Positions 1-8,985 of a DNA stretch of 64,000 nt are shown here, piece by piece. Below the pieces are notes generated by a model that was not told the DNA's origin, searched no databases, and saw nothing but the letters and a program-made list of their open reading frames with translations. The translations under genes were made by a program, and so were the position numbers. This stretch comes from PFJX01 sp040751755 (GTDB taxonomy: Bacteria > Pseudomonadota > Gammaproteobacteria > Burkholderiales > Thiobacillaceae). Positions within the stretch are counted from its first letter, which is position 1. Each line of letters opens with the position of its first letter. The stretch is from assembly GCA_040751755.1 (NCBI GenBank), contig JBFMHC010000050.1, forward strand, positions 124,001 through 188,000, read 5' to 3'.

Positions 1-478
1 CGATGCGGATCGGCCGGCCTTCCACGGCGCGCTTGGTCGCCAGGTCGGCAAGCGCCTGGAAGGCACGCACGAACCCGGGCCGGCAATCCGGGTAGCCGGA
101 ATAATCGAGGGCATTGACGCCGATGTAGATGGCATCGGCGTCCAGGACCTCCGCCCAGCCCAGGGCGAGGGACAGCATGATGGTGTTGCGCGCGGGCACG
201 TAGGTCACCGGGATACCCTCCGTGGCCCCCGCCTCGGGCACCGCCACGCTCAGGTCGGTGAGGGCGCAGCCGGTGAGCGGCCCCATGTCCAGCCGCATCA
301 CCCGATGCTCGACCGCGCCCAGCTGTTGCGCCACCCTGCTTGCCGCATCGAGCTCCGCGCGGTGCCGCTGGCCGTAGTCGAGACTGAGGGCATGGCAGGC
401 GTAGCCGTCGCGGCGCGCCACCGCGAGCGCGGTCGCCGAATCCAGCCCGCCGGAAAGCAGGACGACCGCACGCTTCAT
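1..478 (-). CDS. queC: 7-cyano-7-deazaguanine synthase QueC (3' part outside window)
   Basis: QueC converts 7-carboxy-7-deazaguanine to 7-cyano-7-deazaguanine (preQ0) using ATP and ammonia, in the queuosine pathway. Reading leftward from the ATG at 478, the protein opens MKRAVVLLSGGLDSATALAV. The PP-loop ATP-pyrophosphatase motif SGGLDS lies at residues 9-14, and the family segments DYGQRHRAEL and PARNTIMLSLALGWAE follow. About 159 residues are visible; the C-terminal part with the zinc-binding cysteines lies beyond base 1. The start overlaps the queE stop by 4 bases (ATGA), so the two are translationally coupled and in the same pathway. The assignment is secure. Confidence 0.95.
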   Translation of the reverse strand, partial: MKRAVVLLSGGLDSATALAVARRDGYACHALSLDYGQRHRAELDAASRVAQQLGAVEHRVMRLDMGPLTGCALTDLSVAVPEAGATEGIPVTYVPARNTIMLSLALGWAEVLDADAIYIGVNALDYSGYPDCRPGFVRAFQALADLATKRAVEGRPIRI

Positions 479-1134
479 CGCCCTCGCGCCTCGTCCCAGA
501 GGATCTTGTGCAGTTGCACCTGGAGGCGCACCGGCAGGCCGTCGCGCAACACCCATGCCGCGAGTTGCGCCGGTGCCAGTTGCCCCCAGGCGGCGGAGAA
601 CAGGACCGGGCAGCGCCGCTCGATGCCTTGCTCCCGCAGGATGTCCTTGGCCCAGAGGTAATCCGCCTCGCCGGTCAGCACGAACTTGATCTCGTCACGC
701 GGCGACAGCACGCCGATGTTGGCCCAGTGGTTACGCTCCGCCTCGCCCGACCCAGGAGTCTTGACGTCGACGATGCGCGCCACCCGTTCGTCGACGGCGG
801 CGATGTCCAGCGCCCCGCTGGTCTCCAGGGAGACATCGAGCCCGGCGTCGCACAACCTGCGCAGCAGGTCCAGACAGGCCTTCTGCGCCAGGGGTTCGCC
901 GCCGGTGACGGTGACGTGGCGGGTGGGGAAGGCCCGCACCCGCGCCAGGATGGCCTCCAGGGCCAGCCACTCCCCGCCCTGGAAGGCATAGTCGGTGTCG
1001 CAGTAGGTGCAGCGCAGGGGGCAGCCGGTGAGGCGCACGAACACGGTCGGCAAGCCCACGCGGCTGGCCTCGCCCTGCAGGGAAAAGAAGATCTCCGTGA
1101 CGCGCAGGCGACTGGAAGGCGGGGAAGACTGCAA
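475..1134 (-). CDS. queE: 7-carboxy-7-deazaguanine synthase QueE (radical SAM)
   Basis: QueE is a radical SAM enzyme that makes 7-carboxy-7-deazaguanine from carboxytetrahydropterin, the step before QueC. The 219-residue protein has the cluster-binding CxxxCxxC at C38, C42 and C45 (LTGCPLRCTYC) and the N-terminal family signature IFFSLQGEASRVGLPTVFVR. A glycine-rich TVTGGEP motif follows at about residue 75. It lies between cpoB (9 bases upstream) and queC (4-base overlap), the arrangement known next to tol-pal in Pseudomonas. Nothing unusual is visible. Confidence 0.95.
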   Translation of the reverse strand: MQSSPPSSRLRVTEIFFSLQGEASRVGLPTVFVRLTGCPLRCTYCDTDYAFQGGEWLALEAILARVRAFPTRHVTVTGGEPLAQKACLDLLRRLCDAGLDVSLETSGALDIAAVDERVARIVDVKTPGSGEAERNHWANIGVLSPRDEIKFVLTGEADYLWAKDILREQGIERRCPVLFSAAWGQLAPAQLAAWVLRDGLPVRLQVQLHKILWDEARGR

Positions 1135-1143
1135 GATCGGCGT

Positions 1144-1950
1144 TTACTTGAGCGTGGCGAGCAGCTTCTTGCCGTTCTCGGCGGCCCGGCTGTAAGGGAA
1201 CTTGGCGATGAGCTGCTCCAGCGTGGCGATGGCCTCAGCCTGGACGTTCATCTGCACCTGTGCCCGCGCCAGCGAGAGCATGGCGTCCGCGGCCTTGGGG
1301 CTGCGTGGATATTCCTTGATGAGGTGCTGATAGCTCGCCGCCGCGCTCTCGAAATCCGACATGCCGACATAGGAGAAGCCGGTCCAGTAGTGCGCGTTTG
1401 GCGCCAGGCCGCTGCTCGGGTAATTCTTGACGAAGCCCTGCAGGGCGAGCACCGCCTCCTTGTAGCGCCCGGCCTTCACCAGGTTGTGCGCCGCCTCGTA
1501 GGCCGCGGACTCGGCATCGCCGGCCACCGGCGCAGCGGGTGCGGCGGCGGGGGCCGGCGTGGTGAGGGACTGCGCGGCCTGCAGCCGCACCGGGCTGGGC
1601 GGCGGCGCGGCGGCACTTTGTGCGGGCCTACTCTCCAACTCCTTGACCCGGTCGTCGAGGTCCGCGAACAGTTCCTTGGCGCGCTTGTCGGCGGTCGTCT
1701 GCTGGTGCGCCTGCTCCTCCTGCGCACCGCGCAGTCGCGCGACCTCGGCCTTCAGTGACTCGACCTGGTTGAGCAGATTCAGCAAGCCCTGGTTCTGCAG
1801 CTGGCGCTCCAGGCGGCCGATACGTTCGTCCTGTGCCTGCGCGGCCTTCTGCAGCTCGACGAGTTGCTGCGTCTGCTCCTCGGGGGTGGCGGCGCCGGCG
1901 GCCTGCGCCACGAACGCGGCCAGGAGGATGGGATAGGTGATCTTGTTCAT
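1144..1950 (-). CDS. cpoB: Cell division coordinator CpoB (YbgF)
   Basis: CpoB is a periplasmic protein of the Tol-Pal system that links outer-membrane constriction to peptidoglycan synthesis at division. The 268-residue product has a signal peptide (MNKITYPILLAAFVAQAAGA, cleavage near residue 20). A coiled-coil oligomerisation segment follows at about 25-110, then a Pro/Ala-rich linker. TPR repeats occupy about 150-268, for example YKEAVLALQGFVKNYPSSG and FESAAASYQHLIKEYPRSP. Its start overlaps the pal stop by 4 bases, which places it in the tol-pal operon. Length and architecture are normal for the family. Confidence 0.92.
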   Translation of the reverse strand: MNKITYPILLAAFVAQAAGAATPEEQTQQLVELQKAAQAQDERIGRLERQLQNQGLLNLLNQVESLKAEVARLRGAQEEQAHQQTTADKRAKELFADLDDRVKELESRPAQSAAAPPPSPVRLQAAQSLTTPAPAAAPAAPVAGDAESAAYEAAHNLVKAGRYKEAVLALQGFVKNYPSSGLAPNAHYWTGFSYVGMSDFESAAASYQHLIKEYPRSPKAADAMLSLARAQVQMNVQAEAIATLEQLIAKFPYSRAAENGKKLLATLK

Positions 1951-2612
1951 TCGCCTTGATAGAGAATTTCCGCGCGACGGTTCTGCTGCCAGGACTCCTC
2001 GTCATGGCCGGGCGCAACCGGCTTCTCCTCGCCCAGGGACGCCGCTTCCATCTGCGTGTCGCCCACGCCCAGCAGCTGCATGGCCTTGTAGACGCTCTCG
2101 GCGCGCCGCTGGCCGAGCGCGAGGTTGTATTCGCGGCTGCCGCGCTCGTCTGCATGCCCCTGCAGGATCACCTTGCTGGCGGTATTGGCCTTGAGAAACT
2201 CGGCGTGCGCCTCCAGGAGGGTGCGGTACTCGTCGCGGATCGCCGCGCTGTCGTAGTCGAACATGATGACCCGCTTGGAAAGCGGGCTGGCGGGGTCCTT
2301 GAGCCTGAGAGCGATGGCGGCCGGATCGTTGGCGGCGGCGGCGGCCTCCGGGGTGCCCGCCACCAGCGGCTTCACATCGGCCGCGGTCGCCGGCAGGGCG
2401 GTCGTCTCCACCTTTTGCTGCGCCTGGGTGCCCGTGGCCTGCGTGGCGTCCGCGGCCGGCTTGCCGTCCACGGCGTTTGCGGCGGCCTTTGCATCCTCGG
2501 TGGCGGGGAGGGCCTTGATGCCGCGATCCTCGATCACGGCGTCCTTGGTGGGCTGGTCGGCACAACCTGCCAACAGGGCGGTCAACGCTAGGGCATAGGC
2601 AACATGCTTCAT
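1947..2612 (-). CDS. pal: Peptidoglycan-associated lipoprotein Pal
   Basis: Pal is the outer-membrane lipoprotein that anchors the Tol complex to peptidoglycan. I start it at the ATG at 2612, which gives MKHVAYALALTALLAGCADQ with the lipobox LAGC and lipidated Cys17. A longer upstream reading frame exists but lacks a signal peptide. The C-terminal OmpA-like domain (about 105-221) includes VILQGHADERGSREYNLALG and the closing RRAEILYQGE. Between lipobox and domain is an unusually Ala/Thr/Asp-rich low-complexity linker of about 90 residues, so the protein is longer than E. coli Pal (221 against 173). Overlap with cpoB indicates coupling. Confidence 0.95.
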   Translation of the reverse strand: MKHVAYALALTALLAGCADQPTKDAVIEDRGIKALPATEDAKAAANAVDGKPAADATQATGTQAQQKVETTALPATAADVKPLVAGTPEAAAAANDPAAIALRLKDPASPLSKRVIMFDYDSAAIRDEYRTLLEAHAEFLKANTASKVILQGHADERGSREYNLALGQRRAESVYKAMQLLGVGDTQMEAASLGEEKPVAPGHDEESWQQNRRAEILYQGE

Positions 2613-2679
2613 GAACGGTCCTCTTTCATTCAAAACTGGCCGGTGCGGTTTCTTCTCGACCATGACTCGCGGCGAATGT

Positions 2680-3939
2680 TCAACGTCCCCAGCTCGGCTC
2701 GCGCAGGTCGCCGCTCTGCGACAGGCGCTGCCGGATCCTGCCGTCGACGCTGACCGTCGCCAACACGCCGCGGCCGTTGACCAGGGTCGCATACAGGATC
2801 AGGCGGCCATTGGACGCAAAACTGGGCGATTCGTCGTAGGCCGTGTCGGTCAGCACCTGCATCTGGCGGCTGGCGAGGTCCATGGCGGCGACGTGGAAGC
2901 GGCCGTCGCGCCGATGCACGAAGGCGAGCGTCTTGCCGTCCGGCGACAGCGTCGGCGAGACATTGTACCCGCCCTCGAAGGTGATGCGGCTGGTCTCGCC
3001 GTTTTCCAGCGAAGCCCGGTAGATCTGCGGCGTACCGCCGCGGTCAGAGGTGAAATACAGCCAGCGTCCATCCGGGCTGAACACCGGCTCGGTATCCAGC
3101 GCGCCACCGCGGGTGAAGCGCTTCGCCTCGCCGGAGCCCAGGTCGATGAGGTAGATCTGCGAAGTCTCGTCCTTGGACAGCGCCACGGCCAGCTGCTTGC
3201 CGTCCGGCGACCAGGCCGGCGCCGAATTGGAACCGCGGAACTTCGCCACCGCACGGCGGCGCCCGTCCATCAGGTTCTGCACGTAGACCACCGGTTTCTT
3301 GTCCTCGAAGGACACGTAGGCGATCTTCTGGCCGTCTGGCGACCAGGCGGGGGAGATGATGGGCTCCGGCGAGGCCGCGACGGTGATGGCGTTCTGGCTG
3401 TCCGCATCCGCCACCTGCAGGTCGTAGCGGGGGCCGCGCTTGAGGATGTAGGCGATGCGCCCGGAGTAGGGGCCGGGCTCGCCGAGGAGCTTCTCATGCA
3501 CCAGGTCGGCGATCTTGTGACCGACGGCGCGGATGCCGGCCGGCGTGGTGGTGTAGGACAGGGCAGCGAGCTGGGTCTGCCGCACGGCGTCGAACAGCCA
3601 GAAGCGGACCTCGACGCGGCCGCCTGGCGCGGCCACCACATGCCCCATGACCACCGCGTCCGCGCCCTTTTCCTTCCACTCGGCCAGCGGCAACGCCCGC
3701 GCCTCTGTGGGCGAGGCGACGCCGCGCGGGTCGAGCATGCGGAAGTAACCGCTGCGGCCAAGGTCGCTGGTGACCACGTCGCCCGGATTCAGCACGCCAT
3801 CCAGCTGGCTGAACGGCAGCACCGCGACGGGGACCTTGTTGCTCGCGCCACCGACGATCTCGATGGTCATCGACGCCTGCGCGGCCTGGGTGAGCAGCGC
3901 GAGCGCCAAGAGGAAGACAGATCGCAGGAACATCGTCAT
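2680..3939 (-). CDS. tolB: Tol-Pal system beta-propeller protein TolB
   Basis: TolB is the periplasmic beta-propeller that binds Pal and the TolA C-terminus. The chosen start at 3939 reads MTMFLRSVFLLALALLTQAA, a good Sec signal peptide with cleavage after AQA near residue 22. A second ATG at 3933 is equally possible, and a GGTGG sits just upstream. An N-terminal domain follows to about residue 160. Propeller blades then carry WSPDG/FSPDG repeats (SPAWSPDGQKIAYVSF, APAWSPDGKQLAVALS, PVFSPDGRWLYFTSDRGG, PTLSPDGKTLAFVHRRDG). At 419 residues it matches the usual family length. It sits 67 bases upstream of pal and 70 bases downstream of tolA. Confidence 0.95.
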   Translation of the reverse strand: MTMFLRSVFLLALALLTQAAQASMTIEIVGGASNKVPVAVLPFSQLDGVLNPGDVVTSDLGRSGYFRMLDPRGVASPTEARALPLAEWKEKGADAVVMGHVVAAPGGRVEVRFWLFDAVRQTQLAALSYTTTPAGIRAVGHKIADLVHEKLLGEPGPYSGRIAYILKRGPRYDLQVADADSQNAITVAASPEPIISPAWSPDGQKIAYVSFEDKKPVVYVQNLMDGRRRAVAKFRGSNSAPAWSPDGKQLAVALSKDETSQIYLIDLGSGEAKRFTRGGALDTEPVFSPDGRWLYFTSDRGGTPQIYRASLENGETSRITFEGGYNVSPTLSPDGKTLAFVHRRDGRFHVAAMDLASRQMQVLTDTAYDESPSFASNGRLILYATLVNGRGVLATVSVDGRIRQRLSQSGDLREPSWGR

Positions 3940-4009
3940 ATATCCACCAAATTGCCTGATCTTAATTTGCGGTTTGTTGCAGGCGACACCACGCCAACCC
4001 CCGCGTCCC

Positions 4010-4846
4010 TCAACCGCGGCTGCGTTCAAAAGGGCGGAACTTCAGGGTCAGGCCGTCGCGGAACGCCGCGGCCGCCTCTTTCTCATCCGGCAGGGGTAGC
4101 GGCGAGGCCTTCAGGATGGCTCGCTCGACCTCCACATCATATGCCGGCACCCCACTCGAGCGGAGCAGCGTCGCCTTGCGCACCTCGCCATTGGCGAACA
4201 AGGAGACCTGAAACACCGCCTCCGGGTTTCCCGCGATCGCCGGAGGCACCCGCACGTAGGACTGCACCTTGGCCTGGATGCGCCGTCTGAACTCGTCGAC
4301 CACGTTGGCGACCTGGGCCTGCCGCGCCGCCACCTGCCGTGCCGCCAGCTGTTCCTCGCGCTGGCGCGCGAACTCGCGCTTCAACTGCTCGATCCGTTCC
4401 TTCTCCGCCTTCTCAGCCTTTTCCGCCGCCTGCGCCTCCTGCTCGCGGCGTGCCTGTTCCTCGGCCTGGCGCCTTTCCTCCAGCCGCCGCGCCTCCTCGG
4501 CCTTGCGGACCTCTTCCTGCCTGCGCTGCGCCTCGGCGGCCTGGCGCTTCTGCTCTTCCTGCTCTGCCTTGCGCAGGGCGATCTCCGCCGGCGCGGGCTC
4601 CGATGGTTTCGGCACCGCCTCCGAGGCTGGCTGGGGAGGCGGCTCGGGGGCCGGCTCCGGCACTTCCTGGATAGGCGCGGGGGCCGGCGCGGCCTCCGGC
4701 AGGGCCGCCCAGAGGTCCGCCTGCACCGGCAAGTGCGGCGGGTTCTTCCAGGACATGCTCAACACCAGGGCGGCGACGAACAGGCCGTGCACGCCCAGCG
4801 CCAGGCCGCCGCTGGAGACGTGCTGGAAGCGCGGCGCGGCGATCAC
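4010..4846 (-). CDS. tolA: Tol-Pal inner-membrane protein TolA
   Basis: TolA spans the periplasm and transmits TolQR proton-motive-force energy to TolB and Pal. It has one N-terminal transmembrane helix (about residues 13-32, GGLALGVHGLFVAALVLSMS), then a Pro-rich segment with repeated PAPE motifs. A highly charged Ala/Glu/Lys/Arg/Gln helix follows at about 90-190, and a TonB-like C-terminal domain at about 195-278. At 278 residues it is clearly shorter than E. coli TolA (421), mostly through a shorter helical domain II. Its start overlaps the tolR stop by 4 bases. Identity is clear from domain order and context. Confidence 0.92.
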   Translation of the reverse strand: MIAAPRFQHVSSGGLALGVHGLFVAALVLSMSWKNPPHLPVQADLWAALPEAAPAPAPIQEVPEPAPEPPPQPASEAVPKPSEPAPAEIALRKAEQEEQKRQAAEAQRRQEEVRKAEEARRLEERRQAEEQARREQEAQAAEKAEKAEKERIEQLKREFARQREEQLAARQVAARQAQVANVVDEFRRRIQAKVQSYVRVPPAIAGNPEAVFQVSLFANGEVRKATLLRSSGVPAYDVEVERAILKASPLPLPDEKEAAAAFRDGLTLKFRPFERSRG

Positions 4847-5256
4847 GGCTGCACCGGCTGCACCAGCAGGCCGACGCGCGCCACGCCCAGGCCCTGCAGG
4901 GTCGACATGACCTGCATGACCGCCTCGTAGCGCACGTTCTTGTCGGCGGAGATCACCACCGGCTGGTCCGCGTGCTGGCGTGCCTTGACCGCCGCGGCGA
5001 GGCCTTCACCGCTCACCGCCTCGCCCTCCCCCGCCGCGCCGCGGTCGCGCAGCAGCAGGGAGCCGTCCGCGCGTACCATCACCTCCAGCGGCGCGGCGGG
5101 CGCCGGCGCGCTCTTGCCGACGCTGGGCAGCTCGACCTGGGCCGGGTTGATGAAGGGCGCGGTGACCATGAAGATCACCAGCAGCACCAGCATCACGTCG
5201 ATGTAGGGCACGACGTTGATCTGGTTCATCGCCCGGCGGCCGCGGCGCGCGATCAT
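4843..5256 (-). CDS. tolR: Tol-Pal system protein TolR
   Basis: TolR is an ExbD-type subunit of the TolQR proton-driven motor. The start at 5256 overlaps the tolQ stop by 4 bases (ATGA) and gives a 137-residue protein beginning MIARRGRRAMNQINVVPYID. The transmembrane helix at about 19-40 contains the family Asp (VPYIDVMLVLLVIFMVTAPF) that is part of the proton path. The periplasmic domain ends in the conserved region VVISADKNVRYEAVMQVMST. A longer frame running upstream inside tolQ is only an overlapping open frame. Confidence 0.95.
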   Translation of the reverse strand: MIARRGRRAMNQINVVPYIDVMLVLLVIFMVTAPFINPAQVELPSVGKSAPAPAAPLEVMVRADGSLLLRDRGAAGEGEAVSGEGLAAAVKARQHADQPVVISADKNVRYEAVMQVMSTLQGLGVARVGLLVQPVQP

Positions 5257-5933
5257 GCCCGTGCGACCTCCTGCTCGAGGATGTTGGAAAACTCCTCCAT
5301 GAACACGTCGTAGCGGTTGGCGAGGCGGTCGATGTCGTGGGTGAAGCGGTTGTAGGCGATCACCGCCGGGATCGCCGCGAACAGGCCGATGGCGGTGGCG
5401 ATCAGGGCCTCGGCGATGCCCGGCGCGACCTGCGCCAGGGTGGCCTGCGAGACGTTGGCGAGGCCGATGAAGGCGTTCATGATGCCCCAGACGGTGCCGA
5501 ACAGGCCGACGTAGGGGGAGACCGAGCCGACCGTCGCGAGGAAGGGCAGGTGCGACTCCAACTGGTCCATCTCGCGCTGGTAGGCAGCGCGCATGGCGCG
5601 GCGGGCGCTCTCCAGCACCGCCGGCGAGGCGACGCTGTGCTTGCGTTTCATGCGGAACTCGCGCCAGCCGGCGCGGAACACCTCTTCCAGGCTGGAGCCC
5701 CGCCCCTCGCCGTCGGCGCGTTCCACCACCTCGGTATGGCCGCCGCCCCAGAACTCGCGCTCGAAGGTCTCGGTGGCGCGCAACTCGCGGCGCAGGCCGA
5801 AGAACTTCTCGAAGATCAGCCACCACGACAGCACCGAGGCGAACAGCAGCAGCAGCAGGACCCCCTTCACCACCCAGCTGGCCTGGGCGACGAGGGAGAG
5901 GAACGACATGTCTTGGGTGATCGAGATATCCAT
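5253..5933 (-). CDS. tolQ: Tol-Pal system protein TolQ
   Basis: TolQ is the MotA/ExbB-type channel subunit of the TolQR motor in the inner membrane. The 226-residue protein has three predicted transmembrane segments: about 18-41 (ASWVVKGVLLLLLFASVLSW), about 135-160 and about 170-195. The last two hold the family regions SPYVGLFGTVWGIMNAFIGL and PGIAEALIATAIGLFAAIPA. It overlaps the ybgC stop by one base (TAATG) and the tolR start by four, so translation of the whole operon is tightly coupled. Confidence 0.96.
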   Translation of the reverse strand: MDISITQDMSFLSLVAQASWVVKGVLLLLLFASVLSWWLIFEKFFGLRRELRATETFEREFWGGGHTEVVERADGEGRGSSLEEVFRAGWREFRMKRKHSVASPAVLESARRAMRAAYQREMDQLESHLPFLATVGSVSPYVGLFGTVWGIMNAFIGLANVSQATLAQVAPGIAEALIATAIGLFAAIPAVIAYNRFTHDIDRLANRYDVFMEEFSNILEQEVARA

Positions 5934-6349
5934 TAGGGCAACGTGTTCATGAAGGCCTGGCTGACGATGTCCGGGATTCTAGCCGGGCGGAAATTCGGGT
6001 GCGCCACGCAGGCCACCTTCACCTGGGCCTGCAGCAGGACCTCGCCATCCCGTTCGATGTACTGCGACATCGCCAGGCTGGCGCGGTTCAATTCCTGAAG
6101 CCGGCTGACCACGCGCAGACGGTCATTGAAGCGCGCGGGCCTGAGGTAGTCCGCCTCGACGCGGCGCACCACGAACACCACGCCGAACTCGGCGGCCATG
6201 CGGTCCTGTTCCAGGCCCAGGGCCGAGAGCCACTCGGTGCGCGCGCGCTCCAGGAACTTCAGGTAGTTGGCGTAGTACACCACGCCCCCCGCGTCGGTGT
6301 CTTCCCAGTACACCCGTACCGGCCATTCGAAGCTCGCGTGTTCGCTCAT
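5933..6349 (-). CDS. ybgC: Acyl-CoA thioesterase YbgC (tol-pal associated)
   Basis: YbgC is a hot-dog-fold acyl-CoA thioesterase encoded first in tol-pal operons. The 138-residue protein carries the 4-hydroxybenzoyl-CoA thioesterase-type signature YWEDTDAGGVVYYANYLKFL. The catalytic Asp is D19, equivalent to D18 of E. coli YbgC. Size and position directly before tolQ are typical. It begins about 60 bases downstream of ruvB, so ruv and tol genes may share a transcript. Confidence 0.93.
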   Translation of the reverse strand: MSEHASFEWPVRVYWEDTDAGGVVYYANYLKFLERARTEWLSALGLEQDRMAAEFGVVFVVRRVEADYLRPARFNDRLRVVSRLQELNRASLAMSQYIERDGEVLLQAQVKVACVAHPNFRPARIPDIVSQAFMNTLP

Positions 6350-6409
6350 GGTGGAAACTTATAGCCCTCTCGTTACCGCGCCGACACCAACCCGGTTCCC
6401 CCACCGGGG

Positions 6410-7459
<1,050 letters not shown>

Positions 7460-7462
7460 AGT

Positions 7463-8047
7463 TTACTTTTTCACCAGCAGCTTGAGCGCCTGGCGGATGG
7501 ATTCCTCCAGGCCCAGGCCCTCCGGCAGCTGCTTCAGCACCGGCAGGGCCTCCTTGTCGGAATAGCCGAGGGCGAGCAGGGCATTGAGTGCGTCGCCCGC
7601 CACCCCGGCCGCGCCCGGGGCGCCGCCCGCCGCCTGCGGCAGGGCGTCGGCGAGCTTGCCCTTCAGCTCCAGGAGCAGACGCTCCGCGGTCTTCTTGCCG
7701 ATGCCCGGCACCTTGGTCAGGCGCCCCGCCTCCTGCAGGGCGACGCACTGCGCCAGCTCGTCGACGCTGAGGCCGGAGAGCACCGAGAGGGCCATCTTGG
7801 GGCCGACGCCGGAGATGCGGATCAGTTCGCGGAAGGCGTCGCGTTCCTTGTGGCTGAGGAAACCATAGAGGAGCTGCGCGTCCTCGCGCACCACGAAGTG
7901 GGTCAGCAGGGTGACGCGCTCGCCCGTGGCCGGCAGATTGTAGAAGGTGCTCATGGGCACATCCACCTCGTAGCCGACGCCCGCCGCCTCCACCAGCACC
8001 TGGGGCGGGTGCTTTTCCAACAGGGTCCCCGAGATACGACCGATCAT
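7463..8047 (-). CDS. ruvA: Holliday junction branch migration subunit RuvA
   Basis: RuvA binds four-way junctions and loads RuvB. The start at 8047 gives a 194-residue protein beginning MIGRISGTLLEKHPPQVLVE. It has an OB-fold (about 1-65), helix-hairpin-helix region (LIRISGVGPKMALSVLSGLS and KVPGIGKKTAERLLLELKGK) and a C-terminal RuvB-binding domain (about 145-194). The ATG overlaps by 4 bases the stop of an upstream prenyltransferase gene rather than ruvC. A long in-frame upstream extension is an overlapping frame, not part of RuvA. Confidence 0.97.
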   Translation of the reverse strand: MIGRISGTLLEKHPPQVLVEAAGVGYEVDVPMSTFYNLPATGERVTLLTHFVVREDAQLLYGFLSHKERDAFRELIRISGVGPKMALSVLSGLSVDELAQCVALQEAGRLTKVPGIGKKTAERLLLELKGKLADALPQAAGGAPGAAGVAGDALNALLALGYSDKEALPVLKQLPEGLGLEESIRQALKLLVKK

Positions 8048-8985
8048 GCTGCGCTCCAGAACAGGGTGAGGGCGAGGATAACCGCTTGCGCGTGCGCGGC
8101 GAGCAGGGTCAGGCGGATCGCCGGCGCCAGCCGCTCGGGCCGCGCCGCGTCGCGCGCCAGCAACCGGGCGGCGCGCAGCGCCGGCGGCAGGGCGGCGAGC
8201 GCGAGCAGGCAGACCGCGGGCAGCCCCCCCATCGCCACCGCGCCGAGCAGTGAAAGTACCGCGAGGGCGAGGATCACCCCATAGCCGCGCGCCGCCGCCG
8301 CCGGTTCCAGGCGCGCGACCCAGTGCAGCTTGCCGGCCTGGCGGTCGGCCGCGCGGTCGGGAAACTGGTTGAGGTAGAGGATGTTGCCCACCAGCAGGGC
8401 GTAGGGCAGGCCGGCCAACCAGGCCCGCGGTGCGAAGCCGCCCTGCAAGGCATAGGCGCTGCCGACGACGATGCCCAGGAAGCCCGCCACCACGCACAGC
8501 TCGCCGAGGCCGCGGCCGTTGAGCCGCAGCGGCGGCGCGGAATAGGCCCAGCCGATGCCCAGCCCGGCGAGGCCGAGCCAGAACAGCCCCGGCCCGGACT
8601 GCGCCGTCAGCCAAAGGCCGCCGGCGATCGCGACGGCGAACAGGGCCAGGCCGAGGGCGAGGGTCCGTCGCGGCGTCAGCACGCCGTTCTGGATGAAGCG
8701 CGAGCCGCCGGTGAACGGGTACAGACGCGCCGTGTTGGCGGCGTCCGTGCCATTGAGGTGGTCGTAGTAGTCGTTGAGAACATTGACCCCGGCATGCGCC
8801 AGCACGGCCAGCAGCAGCACCGGCACAGACAGGTCCCAGCGCGGCGCCGAGGCAGCGGCGAAACCCAGCAGGCAACCCGCCAGGGTGATGCCGAGGAAGG
8901 CCGGGCGGGTGGCCAGGAAGTAGCGCAGGAAGGGGTTGCGCAGGACCTCGGGCGTCGGCTCGCGCGCCGCCGCGCCGCCGCTCAC
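8044..8985 (-). CDS. UbiA-family prenyltransferase inserted in the ruv operon
   Basis: This is a UbiA-superfamily membrane prenyltransferase of 313 residues. It has the first Asp-rich motif NDYYDHLNGTD at about residues 72-82 and a second DRAADRQAGK motif at about 190. Eight or nine hydrophobic segments are spread over the protein. The first motif is closest to the MenA-type (1,4-dihydroxy-2-naphthoate) branch of the superfamily, but the aromatic acceptor cannot be read from sequence. The gene sits exactly between ruvC and ruvA with 4-base ATGA overlaps on both sides, so it is fully embedded in the operon. Family assignment is sure; substrate and any link to recombination are unknown. Confidence 0.85.
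   Translation of the reverse strand: MSGGAAAREPTPEVLRNPFLRYFLATRPAFLGITLAGCLLGFAAASAPRWDLSVPVLLLAVLAHAGVNVLNDYYDHLNGTDAANTARLYPFTGGSRFIQNGVLTPRRTLALGLALFAVAIAGGLWLTAQSGPGLFWLGLAGLGIGWAYSAPPLRLNGRGLGELCVVAGFLGIVVGSAYALQGGFAPRAWLAGLPYALLVGNILYLNQFPDRAADRQAGKLHWVARLEPAAAARGYGVILALAVLSLLGAVAMGGLPAVCLLALAALPPALRAARLLARDAARPERLAPAIRLTLLAAHAQAVILALTLFWSAA

Noticed and set aside
508..1758. Long plus-strand open frame opposite queE and cpoB
   Set aside because: It is antisense to two well-recognised genes, has Arg/Gly/Ala-rich composition with no domain and no ribosome site. High GC content lengthens such chance frames throughout the window.
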